Positions 15,997 to 24,392 of a stretch of 64,000 nucleotides of DNA are shown here, in pieces. Origin of the DNA: Streptomyces sindenensis (GTDB lineage Bacteria; Actinomycetota; Actinomycetes; Streptomycetales; Streptomycetaceae); assembly GCF_014649035.1 (NCBI RefSeq), contig NZ_BMSG01000001.1, positions 124,001 through 188,000 of the forward strand, written 5' to 3'. Under the pieces are notes generated by a model. The model had not been told where the DNA came from, ran no database searches, and saw only the letters and a list, made by a program, of their open reading frames with translations. Position 1 is the stretch's first letter. Each line of letters starts with the position of its first letter. A program made the translations under genes and the position numbers.

Positions 15997-16782
15997 TTAC
16001 CGGCCCACCTCCTTCGTGACCAGCATCACCGCTTCCTCCACGTCGTCCGTCACGTGGAACAGCAGCAGGTCCTTCTCGGATGCCTTGCCCTGGGCCACCA
16101 CCGTGTCGCGGAGCCAGTCGACCAGGCCGCCCCAGTACGCCGTGCCGAACAGGACGATCGGGAAGCGGGTGACCTTGCCGGTCTGGACGAGGGTGAGGGC
16201 CTCGAAGAGTTCGTCGAGGGTGCCGAGGCCGCCGGGCAGGACCACGAAGCCCTGGGCGTACTTCACGAACATCGTCTTGCGGACGAAGAAGTAGCGGAAG
16301 TTGACGCCGATGTCGACGTGCGGGTTGAGGCCCGACTCGAAGGGCAGCTCGATGCCGAGGCCGACCGAGACGCCCTTGGCCTCCCGGGCGCCCTTGTTGG
16401 CCGCCTCCATCGCGCCCGGGCCGCCGCCGGTGATCACCGCGAACCCCGCGTCGACCAGGGCCTTGCCGATCGCCACCCCGGCCTCGTACTCCGGTGATCC
16501 GGCGGGGGTGCGGGCCGAGCCGAAGACGCTGATCGCGCTCGGCAGTTCGGCGAGCGCGCCGAAGCCCTCGACGAACTCCGACTGGATGCGCATCACCCGC
16601 CAGGGGTCGGTGTGCACCCACTCGGAGTCGCCCTCGGAGTCCAGCAGCCGCTGATCGGTCGTGCCGGGCTGGACCTGCTCCCTGCGGCGCAGGACCGGGC
16701 CCAGCCACTGTTCCTCGGGGCTGACCGCTCCCTCGGGAACCTCCGCGCCCTCGGGGATCCGTGCGTCCTCGGCGTTGCCCAT
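15997..16782 (-). CDS. LOG-family (TIGR00730) Rossmann protein
   Basis: This 261-aa protein carries the LOG motif PGGLGTLDELFE and a GGGPGAMEAANKGA nucleotide-binding loop. LOG proteins hydrolyse nucleoside 5'-monophosphates to the base and ribose phosphate, including cytokinin ribotides. The N-terminal 75-residue extension and the FVRKTMFVKYAQGF segment match the longer actinobacterial form, such as the mycobacterial protein near folP2. GGAGGGAG lies seven bases before ATG 16782. It converges with folP2. Confidence 0.9.
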   Translation of the reverse strand: MGNAEDARIPEGAEVPEGAVSPEEQWLGPVLRRREQVQPGTTDQRLLDSEGDSEWVHTDPWRVMRIQSEFVEGFGALAELPSAISVFGSARTPAGSPEYEAGVAIGKALVDAGFAVITGGGPGAMEAANKGAREAKGVSVGLGIELPFESGLNPHVDIGVNFRYFFVRKTMFVKYAQGFVVLPGGLGTLDELFEALTLVQTGKVTRFPIVLFGTAYWGGLVDWLRDTVVAQGKASEKDLLLFHVTDDVEEAVMLVTKEVGR

Positions 16783-16885
16783 GTTCCGCTCCCTCCACCG
16801 ACCTGCTTCGTGCCGGGTCGTACGTGTCGTGCTGCGTGCGGCCAGCGTAGATCGGCGGAGGTTACGTACGGGGGAATGCCGGGCG

Positions 16886-17977
16886 TCAGCCGGTCAGCCA
16901 GGAGCGGAGGCGGTCCTCGCAGTGGGTGATCTTCTCGACGGCCACGTGCTCGTCGCGCTTGTGGGCGTACATCGGGTCGCCGGGTCCGTAGTTCACCGCG
17001 GGGACGCCGAGCGCGCCGAACCGGGAGACGTCGGTCCAGCCGAACTTGGGCCGGGCCGTGCCGCCGACGGCGGCCATGAACGCCTGGGCGGCGGGGTGGG
17101 AGAGGCCGGGCATGGCGGCGCCGGAGTGGTCGTCGATGACGATCTCGGTCACGGGGCAGTCGGCGAAGACCTCGCGGACGTGGGCGATGGCCTCCTCCTC
17201 GGTGCGGTCGGGGGCGTAGCGGTAGTTGACGACGACGGTGCAGGCGTCCGGGATGACGTTGGTGGCGACGCCGCCCTCGATGCCGACCGCGTTGAGGCCC
17301 TCGTGGTATTCGAGGCCGTCGATGACCGGTCGGCGGGGCTCGTACGCGGCGAGGGCGGCCAGGATCGGGGCTGCGGCGTGGATCGCGTTGGACCCCATCC
17401 AGCTGCGCGCCGAGTGGGCCCGCTCCCCCGCGGTCCGCAGGTGGACCCGCAGGGTGCCCTGGCAGCCGCCCTCGACCTCTCCGTCGGAGGGCTCCAGCAG
17501 GACGGCGAAGTCCCCGGCGAGCCAGTCGGGGTGCGCGTCGGCGATGTGGCCGAGTCCGTTGAGGTGGGCGGCGACCTCTTCGTTGTCGTAGAAGATGAAG
17601 GTCAGGTCGCGGTTGGGCTCGGGGACCGTGGCGGCGATCCGGAGCTGGACGGCGACGCCGGACTTCATGTCGGAGGTCCCGCAGCCCCAGAGGACGCCGT
17701 TCCCGTCGAGGCGGGAGGGGACGTTGTCGGCGATCGGCACGGTGTCGATGTGCCCCGCGAGGACGACGCGCTCGGCGCGGCCCAGGTTCGTGCGGGCGAC
17801 GACGTTGTTGCCGTACCGGTCGACGGTGAGGTGCGGCAGGGTGCGCAGGGCCGATTCGATCGCGTCGGCGAGGGCCTTCTCCTCCCCGCTGACCGAGGGG
17901 AAGTCGACGAGCCGGGCGGTGAGCGCCGGTCCGTCCAGGGTGAGGTCAAGGGCGGGGTCAAGGGTGCTGTCGGCCAT
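16886..17977 (-). CDS. dapE: Succinyl-diaminopimelate desuccinylase
   Basis: This 363-aa M20-family metallopeptidase removes succinate from N-succinyl-LL-diaminopimelate, the late step giving the diamino acid for peptidoglycan and lysine. The metal and catalytic motifs are AGHIDTVP, WGCGTSDMKSG and FYDNEEV. The dimerisation domain in the middle carries the ARSWMGSNAIHAAAP segment. The start at 17977 has only a weak ribosome-binding site, and the gene may have a short leader. It lies about 60 bases from a divergent gene at 18039. dapC is encoded about 2 kb away. Confidence 0.93.
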   Translation of the reverse strand: MADSTLDPALDLTLDGPALTARLVDFPSVSGEEKALADAIESALRTLPHLTVDRYGNNVVARTNLGRAERVVLAGHIDTVPIADNVPSRLDGNGVLWGCGTSDMKSGVAVQLRIAATVPEPNRDLTFIFYDNEEVAAHLNGLGHIADAHPDWLAGDFAVLLEPSDGEVEGGCQGTLRVHLRTAGERAHSARSWMGSNAIHAAAPILAALAAYEPRRPVIDGLEYHEGLNAVGIEGGVATNVIPDACTVVVNYRYAPDRTEEEAIAHVREVFADCPVTEIVIDDHSGAAMPGLSHPAAQAFMAAVGGTARPKFGWTDVSRFGALGVPAVNYGPGDPMYAHKRDEHVAVEKITHCEDRLRSWLTG

Positions 17978-18038
17978 GGACCCGACCCTAAGGGACTTGG
18001 GTATCGGCCCCGCCCGGGGCCTCCAGTACGGTGGGCCC

Positions 18039-18965
18039 GTGTCCAGGACAGTCAGCCCTCGCCGACGACGCCTCTTCCGCTACGGGGCCGCCTTCGCCGT
18101 GCTCGCGGCGCTCGGCGGGTACCTGGCCGTGCAGTACGACTCCTCCGGTTCGAAGAACCCGCCGCGCTGTGTCGTGGAAGCGAAGGACGGGGACGAGGGC
18201 GAGACGCAGCGTTACGAGATGAGCCTGGCCCAGGCCGTCAACGCGGCGACGATCTCGGCGGTGGGCACCACCCGGGGGATGCCCGAGCGGGCGGTGACGA
18301 TCGCGCTGGCGACCGCGCTCCAGGAGTCCACGCTCCGCAACATCGACTACGGGGACCGGGACTCGGTGGGCCTGTTCCAGCAGCGGCCCTCGCAGGGCTG
18401 GGGCACCGTGGAGCAGATCATGGACCCGGTCTACTCGGCCGGGAAGTTCTACGAGGGCCTGGCCGAGGTGCCGGGCTATTCGCGCCTCCCGCTGACCGTG
18501 GCCGCGCAGCGCGTGCAGCGCAGCGGGTTCCCGCAGGCGTACGCGAAGCACGAGCCGGACGCCGCGCTGCTGGCGGCCGCGCTGACCGGGCGCCGGGCGG
18601 CCTCGCTGAACTGCACCCCGTCGAGGGCCACGGCCGACGGCCCGGGGGATGCCGGGCGGGTGCGGGCCGAGTTGGTGCGGGCCTTCGGCAAGGACGTGCT
18701 GCCCGCCGCGAAGGCCGCGGGCGCGTCCGCCGCCTCGACCGTTTCGGTGCCCGTCCCGGCGACCTCGGCGCGGGCCGAGGACAAGGCATCGCCGCGACGC
18801 GGCTGGGAGCTGGCGCACTGGGCCGTGGCGCAGTCCGAGGCGCTGCGGATCGAGCGCGTGAGCTATGCGGACCGGGTCTGGGACGCCGGTACGGGCTGGC
18901 GGACGGAACGCGCGAAGGACAAGGAAACGGGCACGACCGCGGTCAGGATCCAGGTCGTGCAGTAG
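18039..18965 (+). CDS. Membrane-anchored lysozyme-like protein (hypothetical)
   Basis: This 308-aa protein begins with a basic SPRRRRLFRYG stretch and one hydrophobic helix, so it is probably anchored with its bulk outside. The segment ALATALQESTLRNI followed by DSVGLFQQRPSQGWG is the arrangement seen in lysozyme-like and lytic transglycosylase folds, with the Glu of QEST as possible catalytic acid. The remainder has no clear domain. The GTG at 18039 is inferred from the start of the basic/hydrophobic segment. It is divergent from dapE. Cell-wall hydrolysis is plausible but unproven. Confidence 0.75.
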   Translation: MSRTVSPRRRRLFRYGAAFAVLAALGGYLAVQYDSSGSKNPPRCVVEAKDGDEGETQRYEMSLAQAVNAATISAVGTTRGMPERAVTIALATALQESTLRNIDYGDRDSVGLFQQRPSQGWGTVEQIMDPVYSAGKFYEGLAEVPGYSRLPLTVAAQRVQRSGFPQAYAKHEPDAALLAAALTGRRAASLNCTPSRATADGPGDAGRVRAELVRAFGKDVLPAAKAAGASAASTVSVPVPATSARAEDKASPRRGWELAHWAVAQSEALRIERVSYADRVWDAGTGWRTERAKDKETGTTAVRIQVVQ

Positions 18966-19255
18966 TATGCCCCATCACTCGTACGGGCCACGGGGGCCCT
19001 GTCCCCGGGCCCTTTCCGCGACCCTCCCCGCCGTCGCGCCACCCTGCTCCGATTCCCTTGCCGGACAAGGGAAGTGACGGTTCATCGGATCCCGGCGGTA
19101 TGGATTGTTTGCCCGGGTTCTTCCGCTGCGGATAATCGGACGCATTACTCAGTCTTTACCTTGGCCCGCCGCAACCTTCCCCTCCCCCGAAGCGGTTGTC
19201 AGTGCGTCCGATCACCGGACAAACAAATTCGTGCACAACCCGCTGAAGGAGCATC

Positions 19256-19723
19256 ATGTCCCTCCCCCTGACCCGTCGGATCGCTCGTGCCGCGCTGCTG
19301 ATCGCCGCTGGCGCGACCCCCGTGGTCGGTGCGGCCGGTGCCGCGAGCGCCGCAGATCTCCCGGCGGCCCCGGAGCTGGGCGGCCTGACCGCCCTGGACG
19401 GCGCGAACGTCGGCGACACCCTGGACAGCACCGCCCGGCAGGGCACCCAGGCCGCCGGGGAGACCGGTGGCCGGCTCGTCGGCACCGCCCTCCCGGCGGC
19501 GGGCGAGACCGTCGGCAAGTCCGCCAAGGTCGCCGTCCCGGCCGCCCAGGAGACCGCCGGCCAGGCCGCGGGCAACGCGGGCCAGGCCGTCGGCGGGGTG
19601 ACCGAGGCTGCCGGTGGCGGTCTGCCCACCGACGGTCTCGGCGAAGGTCTGCCCACCGAAAGCCTCGGCCAGGGCGGCCTGCCCACCGACGCCCTGCCGC
19701 TGAACGGCCTGCCGATCGGCTGA
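19256..19723 (+). CDS. Small secreted Ala/Gly-rich protein with GLPT repeats
   Basis: This 155-aa protein has a standard Sec signal peptide with cleavage probably after ASA (about residue 32). The mature part is low in complexity: an Ala/Gly/Thr/Gln-rich region (residues 60-120) with GETVGK-type heptads, then repeats of the form GLPTDGLGEGLPTESLGQGGLPTD. No enzyme motif is present. GAAGGAG lies seven bases before ATG 19256. It may be a surface or matrix protein; I do not recognise a characterised family. Confidence 0.78.
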   Translation: MSLPLTRRIARAALLIAAGATPVVGAAGAASAADLPAAPELGGLTALDGANVGDTLDSTARQGTQAAGETGGRLVGTALPAAGETVGKSAKVAVPAAQETAGQAAGNAGQAVGGVTEAAGGGLPTDGLGEGLPTESLGQGGLPTDALPLNGLPIG

Positions 19724-19735
19724 CCGCCCCCGCAC

Positions 19736-19785
19736 ACACGCGGGAGGGCCTGAGGAGTGCGCACTCCTCAGGCCCTCCCGCGTGT
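19736..19785. terminator. 50-base perfect palindrome (bidirectional terminator)
   Basis: Bases 19736-19760 are exactly complementary to 19761-19785, giving a 25-base stem with no unpaired loop. It begins 13 bases after the secreted-protein stop and lies between convergent genes. It is followed by degenerate copies of its right arm. Confidence 0.8.
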
Positions 19786-19889
19786 CCGGGCCCTCCCGCG
19801 TGTCCGGACCCTCCCCCGGATCCGGGCCCCGCGTGTCCGGGCCCTCCCGCGTGTACGGGCCCCGCGTATCCGGGCCCTCCCGCGGATCC
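19772..19889. repeat. Degenerate tandem repeats derived from the terminator arm
   Basis: After the palindrome the sequence repeats variants of GGGCCCTCCCGCGTGTCC and CCGGATCCGGG about six times, ending just before the dapC stop at 19893. The unit copies part of the right arm of the palindrome, so it probably arose by slippage or local duplication. Confidence 0.6.
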
Positions 19890-19892
19890 GGG

Positions 19893-20987
19893 TCAGGACA
19901 GGCGCTTGACCGCCGCCGCCACCCGCTCGTCCGTCGCGGTGAACGCCACCCGGACGAAGCTCGCGCCCGCCGGGCCGTAGAAGTCGCCGGGCGCGACCAG
20001 GATGCCGCGCTCCGCGAGGTACGCCACGGTGTCCCAGCACGGCTCGTCGCGGGTCGCCCACAGGTAGAGGCTCGCCTCGCTGTGCTCGATCCGGAAGCCG
20101 TGCGCCTCCAGGGCCGCGCGCAGGGCCAGGCGCCGGTCGGCGTACCGGGCGCGCTGCTCGGAGACGTGCACGTCGTCGCCGAGGGCGGCGACGGTGGCGG
20201 CCTGGACGGGAGCGGCCGTCATCATCCCGCCGTGCTTGCGGATCAGCAGCAGCTCACCGAGGACGGCCGCGTCACCCGCGATGAACGCGGCCCGGTATCC
20301 GGCCAGGTTGGAGCGCTTGGAGAGCGAGTGGACCGCCACGATGCCGTCGTAGTGGCCGCCGCAGACGTCCGGGTGGAGCACCGAGACCGGTTCGGCGTCC
20401 CAGCCCAGCTCCAGGTAGCACTCGTCGCTGAGGACGAGGACGCCGTGCTCGCGCGCCCAGGCGACGATCCGGGTCAGCTCGTCCTTGGGCAGCACCTTGC
20501 CGGTGGGGTTGGACGGCGAGTTGAGCCAGAGCAGCTTCAGCCCCGCCGGGTCCAGCTCGGTCGGGTCGTCGTAGGCGACGGGCTCCGCACCGCAGAGCCG
20601 GGCTCCGACCTCGTACGTCGGGTAGGCGAGCCGGGGGTAGGCCACCTTGTCGCCCGCGCCGAGCCCGAGCTGCGTCGGCAGCCAGGCCACCAGCTCCTTG
20701 GAGCCGACGACCGGCAGCACGTTGGCGTGGGTGACGCCGACCGCGCCGAGGCGGCGCTCCACCCAGCCGGTGAGCGCGTCCCGCAGGGCCTCGGTGCCCC
20801 ACACCGTCGGATAGCCGGGGCTGTCCGCGGCGGCGACCAGCGCCCGCTGGATCAGCTCGGGGACCGGGTCGACCGGGGTGCCGACCGACAGGTCCACGAT
20901 GCCGTCCGGGTGGGCCTGGGCCGTCGACTTGTAGGGCGCGAGCTTGTCCCAGGGGAAGACCGGGAGGCGGGAGGAGACTGCGGACAC
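19893..20987 (-). CDS. dapC: N-succinyldiaminopimelate aminotransferase
   Basis: This 364-aa PLP-dependent class I/II aminotransferase probably makes N-succinyl-diaminopimelate, which DapE (encoded nearby) then processes. Motifs include NSPSNPTGKVLPKDEL, SDECYLEL and the PLP lysine in HSLSKRSNLAGYR. GTG 20987 gives MSAVSSRLPVFPWDKL, the usual start of actinobacterial DapC; a longer frame to 21272 overlaps the ferredoxin gene and is not supported. It lies directly downstream of the ferredoxin gene on the same strand, an order also seen in mycobacteria. Confidence 0.92.
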   Translation of the reverse strand: MSAVSSRLPVFPWDKLAPYKSTAQAHPDGIVDLSVGTPVDPVPELIQRALVAAADSPGYPTVWGTEALRDALTGWVERRLGAVGVTHANVLPVVGSKELVAWLPTQLGLGAGDKVAYPRLAYPTYEVGARLCGAEPVAYDDPTELDPAGLKLLWLNSPSNPTGKVLPKDELTRIVAWAREHGVLVLSDECYLELGWDAEPVSVLHPDVCGGHYDGIVAVHSLSKRSNLAGYRAAFIAGDAAVLGELLLIRKHGGMMTAAPVQAATVAALGDDVHVSEQRARYADRRLALRAALEAHGFRIEHSEASLYLWATRDEPCWDTVAYLAERGILVAPGDFYGPAGASFVRVAFTATDERVAAAVKRLS

Positions 20988-21097
20988 GGGGCTCTGCTTT
21001 CTCGGGGTGTTCGGGTACGGCGGCCGCACGGGGAAACGGCTCGGTCCCGCACGGGGACGAGCCGTACGGGACCGGGCTGCGCGCGTGTCGCCGCCGC

Positions 21098-21418
21098 TTA
21101 CTGGTTCTGCGGCGGCAGTCCGGCGATGAACGCGTGGTCGCGCTCGATGAGACCGAGCTTGGAAGCACCGCCCGGCGAGCCGAGGTCGTCGAAGAACTCG
21201 ACGTTCGCCTTGTAGTAGTCCTTCCACTCCTCCGGAGTGTCGTCCTCGTAGAAGATGGCCTCGACCGGGCACACCGGCTCACAGGCTCCACAGTCGACGC
21301 ACTCGTCCGGGTGGATGTACAAGGACCGCTGGCCCTCGTAGATGCAGTCGACGGGGCACTCTTCGATGCAGGCCTTGTCCTTCACGTCGACACAAGGCTG
21401 CGCGATGACGTAGGTCAC
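21098..21418 (-). CDS. fdxA: 7Fe ([3Fe-4S][4Fe-4S]) ferredoxin
   Basis: This 106-aa electron carrier has the seven-iron pattern: CVDVKDKACIEECPVDC near the N-terminus and CVDCGACEPVCP for the second site. The C-terminal extension GLPPQNQ is typical of the FdxA/FdxC type. GTG 21418 is preceded by GAGGAGGAACGACAGC. It probably forms a transcription unit with dapC, 111 bases downstream. It would donate electrons to cytochrome P450s or other oxidoreductases. Confidence 0.95.
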   Translation of the reverse strand: MTYVIAQPCVDVKDKACIEECPVDCIYEGQRSLYIHPDECVDCGACEPVCPVEAIFYEDDTPEEWKDYYKANVEFFDDLGSPGGASKLGLIERDHAFIAGLPPQNQ

Positions 21419-21535
21419 GCTGTCGTTCCTCCTCGGTAGGGCGTTGGCTCTCGCGCGGGAGCGCGGCGTCGTCGATGCCCGCCCCTAGTATCTCCGTTCT
21501 CGGGCACGATCCGAACAGGAGGGGCGGACAGAGCT

Positions 21536-22531
21536 GTGGAATTCACCATCGGCGGACGGCTGGAAGTCCGCATCACACCCGCTGACGTGGGCAAACGCGT
21601 GTCCGTGCGGCGCCGGACGGACAACGGCGGCTCGGGCGCGGAGTTCACCGACGTGGTCGGCGTGCTCACATCATGGAACGACGGTGTGGTGTCGATCACA
21701 CGAAAGAGTGGGGAGTCTGTCCACATCGTGGAATCTTCCCTGGTCGCGGGGAAGGTCGTGCCCGCCGCCCCGGCCCGGCGCCGGGGTCCCGCCGCCTCCT
21801 TCGAGGAGCTGGCGGCCGTCACCGCGCGTGCCTGGCAGCCGGTGGAGAGCGAGGCGCTGGGCGACTGGCGGCTGCGCGCGGCCGGAGGGTTCACCCGGCG
21901 CGCCAACTCCGTACTGCCGCTCGGCGATCCGGGTCTGCCGCTCGGCGAGGCGCTCGGGCGCGTCCGCCGCTGGTACGAGGAGCGGGGCCTGCCCGCGTAC
22001 ATCCAGACGGCGACCGGGGCCGAGGGCACACAGGAGCTGTTGTCCGCGGAGCTAGAGGGGCACGGCTGGCGGCGCGAGGGGTCGGCGGAGGTGCGGATCG
22101 CCGCGCTGGCCCCGGTCGGGGACCGGGAGGCGGAGGTGGCCGCGGTCCGGCTGACCCGGGAGCCGGACGCGGCCTGGCTCGCCCGCTACCAGCGCTTCTC
22201 CACCTCCGGCCCGCATGTGCTGCGGGTGCTGGGCAGCGGCCCCTCGGTCTGGTTCGCCACGGTGCCGGGCAGCGGCGACGCGCCGGACGCGATCGGCCGG
22301 TGTGTGGTGGACGGGCGGTGGGCCGGATTCATGGCCGTGGAGGTCGCGCCGGAACAGCGGCGGCGCGGGCTGGCCACGGCGGTGATGACCGCGCTGGCCC
22401 GCCGCGCGCTGGACGAGGGCGCTTCGGCGGCCTGGCTCCAGGTCGAGGAGGACAATGAGGGGGCACGGGCGCTGTACGACGGCATGGGCTTCGCGGGCCA
22501 CCACCGGTACCACCACTACCGCTCGGTGTGA
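21536..22531 (+). CDS. GNAT acetyltransferase with N-terminal SH3-like domain
   Basis: This 331-aa protein joins two modules. Residues 1-75 form a small barrel (RLEVRITPADVGKRVSVRR...DGVVSITRKSGESVHIV) like that seen in some mycobacterial GNAT proteins. A long linker follows, then a GNAT acyl-CoA domain whose acetyl-CoA loop is VEVAPEQRRRGLATAV. The final VEEDNEGARALYDGMGF matches GNAT motif B. GTG 21536 has AGGAGGGG upstream. The substrate is unknown. It is divergent from the ferredoxin gene. Confidence 0.87.
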   Translation: MEFTIGGRLEVRITPADVGKRVSVRRRTDNGGSGAEFTDVVGVLTSWNDGVVSITRKSGESVHIVESSLVAGKVVPAAPARRRGPAASFEELAAVTARAWQPVESEALGDWRLRAAGGFTRRANSVLPLGDPGLPLGEALGRVRRWYEERGLPAYIQTATGAEGTQELLSAELEGHGWRREGSAEVRIAALAPVGDREAEVAAVRLTREPDAAWLARYQRFSTSGPHVLRVLGSGPSVWFATVPGSGDAPDAIGRCVVDGRWAGFMAVEVAPEQRRRGLATAVMTALARRALDEGASAAWLQVEEDNEGARALYDGMGFAGHHRYHHYRSV

Positions 22532-22601
22532 GGGGACGCGCGGCGCGCCGCGCAGGCCGGGACCGGGGCGGGGACAGGACGGGCAGGGGCGTGGATCGGA
22601 C

Positions 22602-23483
22602 ATGAGCGGGCTGGATTCCGGGGCGGCCGAGCGGCGGCGGCAGTTCGCCGAGGAGGCCCGGTCCGAGCGGCCGGACCTCGCTCTCCTGTGCCTGCTGCTG
22701 GGCGCGGAGGCCGGACCGGTCGGCCCGGCCGAGGTCGTCCCGGTGCCTCCGGGGGAAACCGTCTTCGACCCGTACGGCATCGACGCCGCGCAGATCGAGC
22801 TGGACCGGCTGGCGGGTCTGCTGCCCCACGGCTCCCGCTCCCCCGCCGGCTGGGCCTCGGCGCTGGCCGAACTGCTGGGTGAGCGCTGCGGGTTCGGCGG
22901 CTCCTCGGCCGACTACCAGCGGCTGGACTCCTCGCTCCTCCAGCAGGTGCTGCGCCGCCGCCGGGGTCTGCCGATCCTGCTCTCGGTCGTCTGGATCGAG
23001 GTCGCGAGGAGGGCGGGCGCACCGGTGTACGGCGTGGCTCTGCCCGGGCACTTCGTGGTCGGCTTCGGCGACCGGGAACAGCCGTTGCTGGCCGATCCGT
23101 TCGCCGGGGGCGCGCCGCTGTCCGGCCGGGACGCGGAGCTGCTGGTGACGGGGGCGACCGGGGCGGCGCTGGAGCCGTCGATGATGGTGCCCGCCCGTCC
23201 GCTGGAGATCGTGCTGCGGATCCTGAACAACATCCGGGCGTGGGCGGCGGCCCGGCCCGAGCGCACGGATGTGGCCCTGTGGGCGGTGGAGCTGTCGCTG
23301 CTCCTGCCCTCGCATCCGGCCAGGCTCCGCTACGAGCACGCCCAGCTCCTCGTCCAGCGCGGTGATTTCCTGCGCGGGGCGGTGGAGATGGAGGAGTATG
23401 CGGAGGTCCTCGCCGGGATCGAGCCGACGGCGGCCGAGAACATCCGGCGCAAGGCTCATGCGGCGCGCGCCCTGCTGAACTGA
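22602..23483 (+). CDS. SirB1/transglutaminase-like protein with TPR-type tail
   Basis: This 293-aa cytoplasmic protein resembles the SirB1_N/transglutaminase-like family. The middle region contains RRRRGLPILLSVVWIEVARRAG and VYGVALPGHFVVGFGD, the typical family core. The C-terminus (HPARLRYEHAQLLVQRGDFLRGAVEMEEYAEV) looks like a TPR pair. The usual catalytic Cys is not conserved, so it may be a binding rather than catalytic protein. ATG 22602 is 70 bases downstream of the GNAT gene, and the two probably form an operon. Its function is unknown. Confidence 0.82.
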   Translation: MSGLDSGAAERRRQFAEEARSERPDLALLCLLLGAEAGPVGPAEVVPVPPGETVFDPYGIDAAQIELDRLAGLLPHGSRSPAGWASALAELLGERCGFGGSSADYQRLDSSLLQQVLRRRRGLPILLSVVWIEVARRAGAPVYGVALPGHFVVGFGDREQPLLADPFAGGAPLSGRDAELLVTGATGAALEPSMMVPARPLEIVLRILNNIRAWAAARPERTDVALWAVELSLLLPSHPARLRYEHAQLLVQRGDFLRGAVEMEEYAEVLAGIEPTAAENIRRKAHAARALLN

Positions 23484-23501
23484 ACCCGGGCGTCCGGTAA
23501 A

Positions 23502-23549
23502 GATTTCCGTGGATCGGCGGATCCACGGACCTGGCGATCCACGGAAATC
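23502..23549. terminator. Hairpin with three copies of one arm
   Basis: Fourteen bases at 23502-23515 pair perfectly with 23536-23549. In addition CCGTGGATC (23507-23515) can pair with GATCCACGG at 23520-23528, giving two mutually exclusive hairpins. It follows the SirB1-like stop by 18 bases. A terminator is most likely. The rest of the 303-base gap to 23787 should contain the ramR-like promoter, but no clear boxes are seen. Confidence 0.55.
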
Positions 23550-23786
23550 CGCCTGACGTCACTCGTGCCAGCACCCCGGCCGTGACGAGTCGGATGGGTC
23601 CGTGAGCGATGTGCGCTCCCGGTTTACATCCGAACGCCCCCTTCCGCCCCCGACAGTGGCGTTATTCGGCCCGTTCGTCCGCGTACACGAATGCCCATGC
23701 GCTCAACTGGAAACCCGTCACGGGGCGCGCACAGTCCATCGCATTCCGCGTTGGGCGGCCGGAAGAGAAGAGCTGAGGGCAGATTG

Positions 23787-24392
23787 ATGACAACCGTGCT
23801 GCTGGTCCACACCGTGCCGTTGTGGCGCGCATCGCTGGCCTCGTTCCTCGGCACGGGGCAGGGCATAGAGGTCCGCACCGCCGAACGAGGCGCGATACGC
23901 GCCGCGCTGAACGGGGCGTGCCCCGACGTGCTGCTCACCGACCTCGACTGTCCGGGCGCACGGGACGTGCTCGACGAGGTGAAGACGGTCACCCCACCGC
24001 ACGGAGGAACGTATCCCCTCGCCGTGCTCACACGCAGCGATCAGCCGCGCGGCCTGCGGCGGGCGTACGAGGCGGGAGCGCTCGGCTACATCGACAAGTA
24101 CCGCCCGGTGGACGACCTGTCCGAGGTGATGCACAAACTGGCGGACGGCGGACGGCATATCGACGAATCACTGGCCTTCAGTCTCCTTCAGGTGGCCGAC
24201 ATGCCGTTATCACCAAGGGAATTGAGTGTGCTCTCGTTGGCCGAGGAGGGGGACAACGTGGCCGGGATAGCCGCGCGACTGCATCTGACCCCGGGGACCG
24301 TCCGCAATTATCTGGCCGCCGCCATCCGGAAGTCGGGGGCGCGGAATCGGCTGGACGCGATCAGACGGGCGAAGGAGGCGGGGTGGATCTGA
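23787..24392 (+). CDS. ramR: RamR/AmfR-like NarL-family response regulator
   Basis: This 201-aa regulator has a receiver domain and a C-terminal LuxR-type helix-turn-helix (LSPRELSVLSLAEEGDNVAGIAARLHLTPGTVRN). The phospho-acceptor position is Asp52 (LLTDLDCPG), with Thr at LTRSD and Lys at YIDKY. The usual acidic pair near residues 8-9 is replaced by His-Thr (LLVHTVPLW), so phosphorylation is doubtful. No histidine kinase is nearby. Codon 141 (24207-24209) is TTA, the bldA-dependent leucine codon, between the two domains. It converges on, and overlaps by 32 bases, the ramB-like gene. By analogy with S. coelicolor ramR it should activate the lanthipeptide operon. Confidence 0.9.
   Translation: MTTVLLVHTVPLWRASLASFLGTGQGIEVRTAERGAIRAALNGACPDVLLTDLDCPGARDVLDEVKTVTPPHGGTYPLAVLTRSDQPRGLRRAYEAGALGYIDKYRPVDDLSEVMHKLADGGRHIDESLAFSLLQVADMPLSPRELSVLSLAEEGDNVAGIAARLHLTPGTVRNYLAAAIRKSGARNRLDAIRRAKEAGWI

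Noticed and set aside
16661..19135. Plus-strand open frame of 824 codons over dapE
   Set aside because: Antisense to dapE and the LOG gene and out of frame with the lysozyme-like gene; a product of codon bias.
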